A stretch of 9,555 nucleotides of DNA from an uncultured Oxalobacteraceae bacterium (GTDB lineage: Bacteria > Pseudomonadota > Gammaproteobacteria > Burkholderiales > Burkholderiaceae), in NCBI GenBank assembly GCA_946478765.1, contig CAMLDH010000125.1:1-9555 (forward strand), in the 5' to 3' direction. Below are positions 6,082 through 9,555 of this stretch, piece after piece (the first letter of the stretch is position 1; each line of letters opens with the position of its first letter). The position numbers and the translations under genes are program-made. The notes below the pieces were generated by a model. The model saw only the letters and a program-made list of their open reading frames with translations, had not been told where the DNA came from and made no database searches.

Positions 6082-6610
6082 CGCAGCTGTTCTTATCCTG
6101 GTCGCCACACTGGCGCACTCGTCCTCCGTGTGGGCTCTGGATCCACAATCGGTTCAGGCATATTGTGATGAAGTAAAGAAAGCATCGCTCGACGCCCAAA
6201 CCCGGTACATTCAGGCCTATCAACCGCGCGTCGATCCGGGGAAGACATTCGATGACGCGACATCGAGCTGCCTCGACTTCATTTCAAATTTCAACATTGG
6301 GTTCTCCTTCAATATTCCGAGTCTGGGAGATATTTCTGGCCTCTTGCAGCAGATGGCGCAAAAGCTTCTGCAGCGAGCGTGCCAGGCGGCACAGCAGCAA
6401 TTCAGTAAAGCGGTTTCGGATGCGCAGCAATCAGTTGGTGGAGGCCTTAACTCTGTCAACCAGGTGCCCGGCGTGAATGTCGGTGTCCAGACCGGTAATT
6501 CCGGTGGACAAGGAATGAATGTCACTGGCGTCATTCGGGATGACGGCGGTTCCACTCTGAAAAACACGGCGACAACGGCAGTTGATCGCGTGGTCAATTT
6601 CCTCAAGTAA
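6071..6610 (+). CDS. Small exported protein of the type IVB operon
   Basis: 179 residues. A signal peptide covers about 1-22 (AAVLILVATLAHSSSVWA, then LDPQ), so it is probably periplasmic. The middle (about 85-120) is a Gln-rich helix (LLQQMAQKLLQRACQAAQQQ), and the C-terminal third is Gly/Asn/Val-rich and low in complexity before a short helical end. There are cysteines at 32, 67 and 104. It starts 11 bp inside the upstream icmW-like gene, after a GAGAAGAGAAAG stretch, so it is translationally coupled. The position right after icmW is where Legionella carries icmX, also an exported protein, but this protein is much shorter and I see no convincing sequence match. Function not recognised; likely a periplasmic part or assembly factor of the secretion system. 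Confidence 0.8.
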   Translation: MKRNAAVLILVATLAHSSSVWALDPQSVQAYCDEVKKASLDAQTRYIQAYQPRVDPGKTFDDATSSCLDFISNFNIGFSFNIPSLGDISGLLQQMAQKLLQRACQAAQQQFSKAVSDAQQSVGGGLNSVNQVPGVNVGVQTGNSGGQGMNVTGVIRDDGGSTLKNTATTAVDRVVNFLK

Positions 6611-6615
6611 GGCGG

Positions 6616-7749
6616 ATGTCAATGAAAGCCAAATACAAACACTGGGCCGGCGTATTCGCTATTGCTTTCATGTTTAGCGTGCCGGCATCCAAGCCGGTGC
6701 TTGCCTGTTGCGGCGACGGCGTGGTTGCCGCAGCCGGCGCAACATCGGCAGGCTCTGCGGTTGCGGCAGCGATCGCGGCCTCCACGTCGACTATCGTTCT
6801 CTGGCTGGAGCGCGTCAATATGACGATTGCGAGCGGCTTCGGGAAACTTTATACCGAGATCAGCAAGCAGACGGCACAGCAGCGGGTTTTCGAACAAGGA
6901 ACAATCGCGGCACAGTCGCAGCTGTACATGGAAAAGGCGCGTGCTGATGCAGCAGTCAAATACGAGCTGTCTCCACGAGTATGTTTTGAAACCGCTGGTG
7001 GTGCAGCCGGGTCAATCGCTTCAGGTGAAGCGAAGGAGAATCTGAACGATCTGAATCGTGATTTTTCACGTCGAACGCTCTTTACCCCGAATACCGCCGC
7101 GGCCGTTTCAAAAATTTACGACGACCATGTGTCCAAGTACTGCTCTCAGCAAGACGCACAGCTGGGCCGTTGCTCGAACCCCGTGGATCCGAAGATGCAA
7201 AATGCCGACGTAAGGGCGGATGCCATGCTCAACACAAGCAGCTACACGCCGGATCAAATTGATGCGGCCAGAGCCTTGGTCAATAACATCGCGAATCCGA
7301 TCCCGACACAGAATATTCCGAAAGACTGGGAGAAAACCCCGCAGGGGAAAGCATTCATCGCTGGGCAGTATGTCGAACAATCCCGTGCATCGGTGGCTGC
7401 AAATTCTCTGAACAGAGCAATTGCAATGCGGACGCCAATTGCAGGGCTTGGTACGTCTGCCATGTTGAACAAAGCGGATGTTTCCGAACTGGAGTTGATG
7501 GAGAGCCAGGTTCGTGGCAGGTTCGAGTCGCCGGGATGGTACAAAATGGTTGCAGGCTTTTCAGTCGAAAATTTGTTGCGTGAAATGAACAAGATGCACG
7601 CACTAAAACTATGGATGGATCTCAAGTCATATCAGCAGATGGAACGCGTCGAGATAGTCTTGGCGACTCAACTCTCCATGGATGTCAAACGCGATTCGGA
7701 GGGCCGTCTCCAGCTGGCACGTGCCGCTGCAGCAAAGGCAGGTAACTAA
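6616..7749 (+). CDS. Exported CC-motif protein, long member of a tandem paralog pair
   Basis: 377 residues, family not recognised. The signal region is VFAIAFMFSVPASKPVLA, followed at once by CC (31-32); VLAC is a possible though imperfect lipobox. A hydrophobic stretch (about 36-63, Ala-rich ending IVLWL) follows. A Gln-rich helical segment comes next (GFGKLYTEISKQTAQQRVF, then IAAQSQLYMEKARAD). A cysteine pair C176 and C186 (KYCSQQDAQLGRC) probably forms a disulfide; C123 is extra. Residues 280-377 form a helical C-terminal domain absent from the paralog. Start is ATG 6616 or 6622, with AAGGCGG upstream of both. The gene begins 5 bases after the previous stop and ends with TAATG overlapping the next start. 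Probably a periplasmic or outer-membrane-facing part of the transfer apparatus, by context only. Confidence 0.82.
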   Translation: MSMKAKYKHWAGVFAIAFMFSVPASKPVLACCGDGVVAAAGATSAGSAVAAAIAASTSTIVLWLERVNMTIASGFGKLYTEISKQTAQQRVFEQGTIAAQSQLYMEKARADAAVKYELSPRVCFETAGGAAGSIASGEAKENLNDLNRDFSRRTLFTPNTAAAVSKIYDDHVSKYCSQQDAQLGRCSNPVDPKMQNADVRADAMLNTSSYTPDQIDAARALVNNIANPIPTQNIPKDWEKTPQGKAFIAGQYVEQSRASVAANSLNRAIAMRTPIAGLGTSAMLNKADVSELELMESQVRGRFESPGWYKMVAGFSVENLLREMNKMHALKLWMDLKSYQQMERVEIVLATQLSMDVKRDSEGRLQLARAAAAKAGN

Positions 7750-8585
7750 TGAAAAAGTGGTTCGCAGCAGGAAGCGTAGTGGTAGCGCTTGGGATGCTAC
7801 CCGCGTATAACGCGCGGGCTTGGACATGCTGTGACCCGTGGGGATGGGTCGGATATGCGGCATTCATACAAGCGGGATCCGCGATGGTCGTGTCCATAAC
7901 CACGGCAGTGAGCACACTGGTAAATGTTATAGAGCTGCAAATTGAGCCTTCTTGGGGCAACGGTTTTGGAAAGCAGATGGCGGAACTGCAAAAGCAGACT
8001 GCATCGCAAAAAGTATTTCGGCAAGGCGCGGTGGCCGTTCAATCGCAGTTCTACATGCAAGAGCGAGCCGGCGAGGCGGCGGAGCGGGCAGTGATGCCGG
8101 CTCAGCAGTCACTGACCGTGACAAACGCTTTACTTATGGCCGAACAGGGCAGCATTGTCCGCCAAAAAATTGCAAAGGCCGATATGGAATTTGTTGCCGG
8201 CATCTATTCAGCGAAGTCGCTTAACCCCGTGGAAGTGGCTGAGCGCCATAAAATCTACTGTTCAGCGTTCGATCAGGCTCGTGGGCGGTGTGACACAGTC
8301 GCTGCACCGACAATGCAGAACGCGGATCTGACCGTCAATACCGTCCTCAATCCCGGCGATGGTCAATATGAAACGCTGGCAGATGAAGAGCGCGATGCTG
8401 CGGTCGCGTTTGTGCGTAATGTGGTGAGTCCAGTTGCTGAAGCGCGACTTTCAGCACAGCAGTACAACTCGGAACAGGCAAAGGCCTTGGATGCCGCTCT
8501 ATTGTCTGATCAGGCGGCGTTGTCCGTTGCCGCACACAGTTTCAATGCAATGATTGCGCATCGCACTCGGAGACATCAACAATGA
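7749..8585 (+). CDS. Exported CC-motif protein, short paralog lacking the C-terminal domain
   Basis: 278 residues, similar to the preceding gene product over nearly its whole length. Shared blocks include CC(x)D after the signal peptide (27-28), GFGKQMAELQKQTASQKVF (72-90), VAVQSQFYMQERA, IYCSAFDQARGRC (C171 and C181), MQNADLTVNTVLN and SVAAHSFNAMIAHRT. It ends shortly after that last block (RRHQQ), where the long paralog continues for about 100 residues. The signal peptide is about 1-24 (AAGSVVVALGMLPAYNARA), followed by a hydrophobic stretch at 35-62. Its start overlaps the previous stop (TAATG) and its stop overlaps the next start (ATGA), so the open frame is intact and translation is coupled. 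It may form a heteromer with the long paralog; function unknown. Confidence 0.82.
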   Translation: MKKWFAAGSVVVALGMLPAYNARAWTCCDPWGWVGYAAFIQAGSAMVVSITTAVSTLVNVIELQIEPSWGNGFGKQMAELQKQTASQKVFRQGAVAVQSQFYMQERAGEAAERAVMPAQQSLTVTNALLMAEQGSIVRQKIAKADMEFVAGIYSAKSLNPVEVAERHKIYCSAFDQARGRCDTVAAPTMQNADLTVNTVLNPGDGQYETLADEERDAAVAFVRNVVSPVAEARLSAQQYNSEQAKALDAALLSDQAALSVAAHSFNAMIAHRTRRHQQ

Positions 8586-9241
8586 TTTTTAGTAAGCGTG
8601 CATGGGCCGCAGCCATGATGACGTTGCTGTCTCTTGGGACTCATTCGACTGTTCTTGCTGCACCGGAAAGCACGGCAGCTATCGCTACCACGAGAAAAAA
8701 GGAGGTGTTCGATGTGCCTGCCTTGATCAAACGCGCTACGGCAAAGTATCAAGGAAAATTCAAGCTGTCTGAGAAACAGGCAGTGGCGCAGATGGATGAT
8801 ATGTTGATTCGCCAGTACGCTTCCGGTGGAAGGATCGTCGCAGAGAAAAACGCCTATCTCAAGTCGCTGTACTACCAAGGAACGACCCTCATCCTGAATG
8901 GTTATCCCATCGCCGGCGGTACAGTGGTCAGCATAGCGCGTAGCCAACCTGCATACAATCAAAGCCCTGGTGGACAAGGCCTCGCAAACTTCGTCGACGC
9001 GATGTTGGCCCCGTCGGACGAGGAAGATGCGGAGCTGGCGCAATACCTTGATCGGACCAAGAAAGCGCAAGCGATTCTTCGAGCCTTGAGGCCAGAACTG
9101 CAGCTTGTAGCGCAGATCCGCGTCATCGGAGCAATATACAACGACGATATTGCGGTGGATGGGGGCAAGCTGGGGCTCGATTTATTGGGCGCTAGCGCTG
9201 CCGAACGAAAGATAGTGGACCAAGCACTCGGGGTCAAATAA
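8582..9241 (+). CDS. Hypothetical exported protein of the type IVB operon
   Basis: 219 residues, not recognised. A signal peptide covers about 1-27 (AAAMMTLLSLGTHSTVLAA, then PES). The mature part has no cysteine and no further membrane span. It looks mostly helical with a hydrophobic turn near 100-120 (TTLILNGYPIAGGTVVSIAR), then an acidic patch (SDEEDAELAQ). GGAG at 8569-8572 precedes the ATG, and the start overlaps the previous gene's stop as ATGA. Probably a soluble periplasmic component, inferred from its place in the operon. Confidence 0.8.
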   Translation: MIFSKRAWAAAMMTLLSLGTHSTVLAAPESTAAIATTRKKEVFDVPALIKRATAKYQGKFKLSEKQAVAQMDDMLIRQYASGGRIVAEKNAYLKSLYYQGTTLILNGYPIAGGTVVSIARSQPAYNQSPGGQGLANFVDAMLAPSDEEDAELAQYLDRTKKAQAILRALRPELQLVAQIRVIGAIYNDDIAVDGGKLGLDLLGASAAERKIVDQALGVK

Positions 9242-9244
9242 AAC

Positions 9245-9555
9245 ATGAAGAAATTCATTGCCGCGATCGTACTGTTGCCTATGGCTGCAATCTCCTTCGA
9301 GGCTTCTGCTTGCCTGACCATACCAGCACCGTCCAAGACGGTTACGAGCTTGTATGGGTGGCGATTCCATCCGGTCTTTAAAACATGGCGTCTGCATCGA
9401 GGGTTAGATTTGCGTGCTGGTGTAAGCTCGTCATTAGTAGCGAGTCACAATGGAGTGGTGCAAGTCGCCAGCTCTGCGAGCGGCGGTAACGAGATCCGCA
9501 TCATCGGTGATGACGGCACGGTGTCGCGGTACCTGCACTTAACCCGCGCAACGGT
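9245..9555 (+). CDS. M23-family (LytM-type) peptidase, N-terminal part, cut by window edge
   Basis: The first 103 residues are visible. A signal peptide (about 1-22, AAIVLLPMAAISFEASA) is followed by C23. The catalytic domain then begins: SLYGWRFHPV is the usual N-terminal block, HRGLDL supplies the zinc ligands H51 and D55, and YLHL supplies the conserved histidine H98. The C-terminal HxH motif would lie beyond the window. M23 enzymes cleave peptide cross-links of peptidoglycan; in a conjugation operon such an enzyme would open the wall for the transfer channel. The start is 3 bases after the previous stop. The protein has almost no linker before the catalytic domain, so it should be a compact periplasmic enzyme. 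Confidence 0.9.
   Translation, partial: MKKFIAAIVLLPMAAISFEASACLTIPAPSKTVTSLYGWRFHPVFKTWRLHRGLDLRAGVSSSLVASHNGVVQVASSASGGNEIRIIGDDGTVSRYLHLTRAT

Noticed and set aside
6071..6610. IcmX/TraW identity for the exported protein after icmW
   Set aside because: The position fits, but it is less than half the length and no shared motif was found.
6616..8585. VirB5/TrbJ-like minor pilins for the paralog pair
   Set aside because: An exported, Gln-rich helical character is too general, and the CC motif and cysteine pair do not match a VirB5 pattern I know.

Overview
The window looks like one end of an integrative mobile element (ICE or integrated plasmid) carrying a type IVB (Dot/Icm, IncI-Tra-like) secretion or conjugation system. 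The first ~130 bases are very GC-rich (about 77% over bases 1-120) and read on the minus strand as a signal-peptide region whose start codon is missing. At about 130-145 the composition changes abruptly (about 34% GC over 141-190), and the rest has intermediate GC. This fits a foreign element inserted in a high-GC proteobacterium; Burkholderiales or Xanthomonadales is a guess from composition and gene content only.

Layout. (1) 1-142: remnant of a gene on the host side of the junction. (2) 168-198: AT-rich inverted repeat at the element edge, overlapping the integrase stop codon. (3) 194-1562, minus strand: XRE-type regulator and tyrosine recombinase, overlapping by 8 bp; the recombinase carries a C-terminal domain resembling HicB antitoxins. 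(4) 1563-1805: divergent control region with an 11-bp perfect inverted repeat as operator candidate. (5) 1806-2525, plus strand: predicted exported HExxH metallopeptidase. (6) 2591-2944: small unrecognised protein. (7) 2962-2992: terminator shared by the two converging units. (8) 5498-2991, minus strand: small proline-rich-tailed ORF, then a full-length DotA/TraY polytopic membrane protein. (9) 5499-5577: divergent promoter region. (10) 5578-9555, plus strand: a tightly packed operon encoding an IcmW-like cytoplasmic protein, a small exported protein, two tandem paralogous exported proteins with a CC motif, another exported protein and the start of an M23 (LytM-type) peptidase cut by the window edge.

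Working together. DotA/TraY is an inner-membrane component of type IVB systems, and the 5578 protein resembles IcmW, an adaptor of the Dot/Icm coupling complex. The divergent icmW versus [small gene]-dotA arrangement mirrors, as I recall it, the icmWX / icmV-dotA locus of Legionella pneumophila. The exported proteins downstream of icmW are probably periplasmic parts of the same machine, with the M23 protein a candidate for opening peptidoglycan. The 2591 gene and the icmW operon share almost the same 5' leader (ATAACGAAAGTT, then a Shine-Dalgarno and GGCAT-ATG spacing), so they may be expressed together. The XRE-integrase unit most likely controls integration and excision.

Most notable: an integrase fused to a HicB-like domain; an IcmW-like adaptor on a mobile element; an unfamiliar pair of CC-motif periplasmic paralogs; and an XRE / HExxH divergent pair that recalls ImmR/ImmA but whose peptidase appears to be exported.
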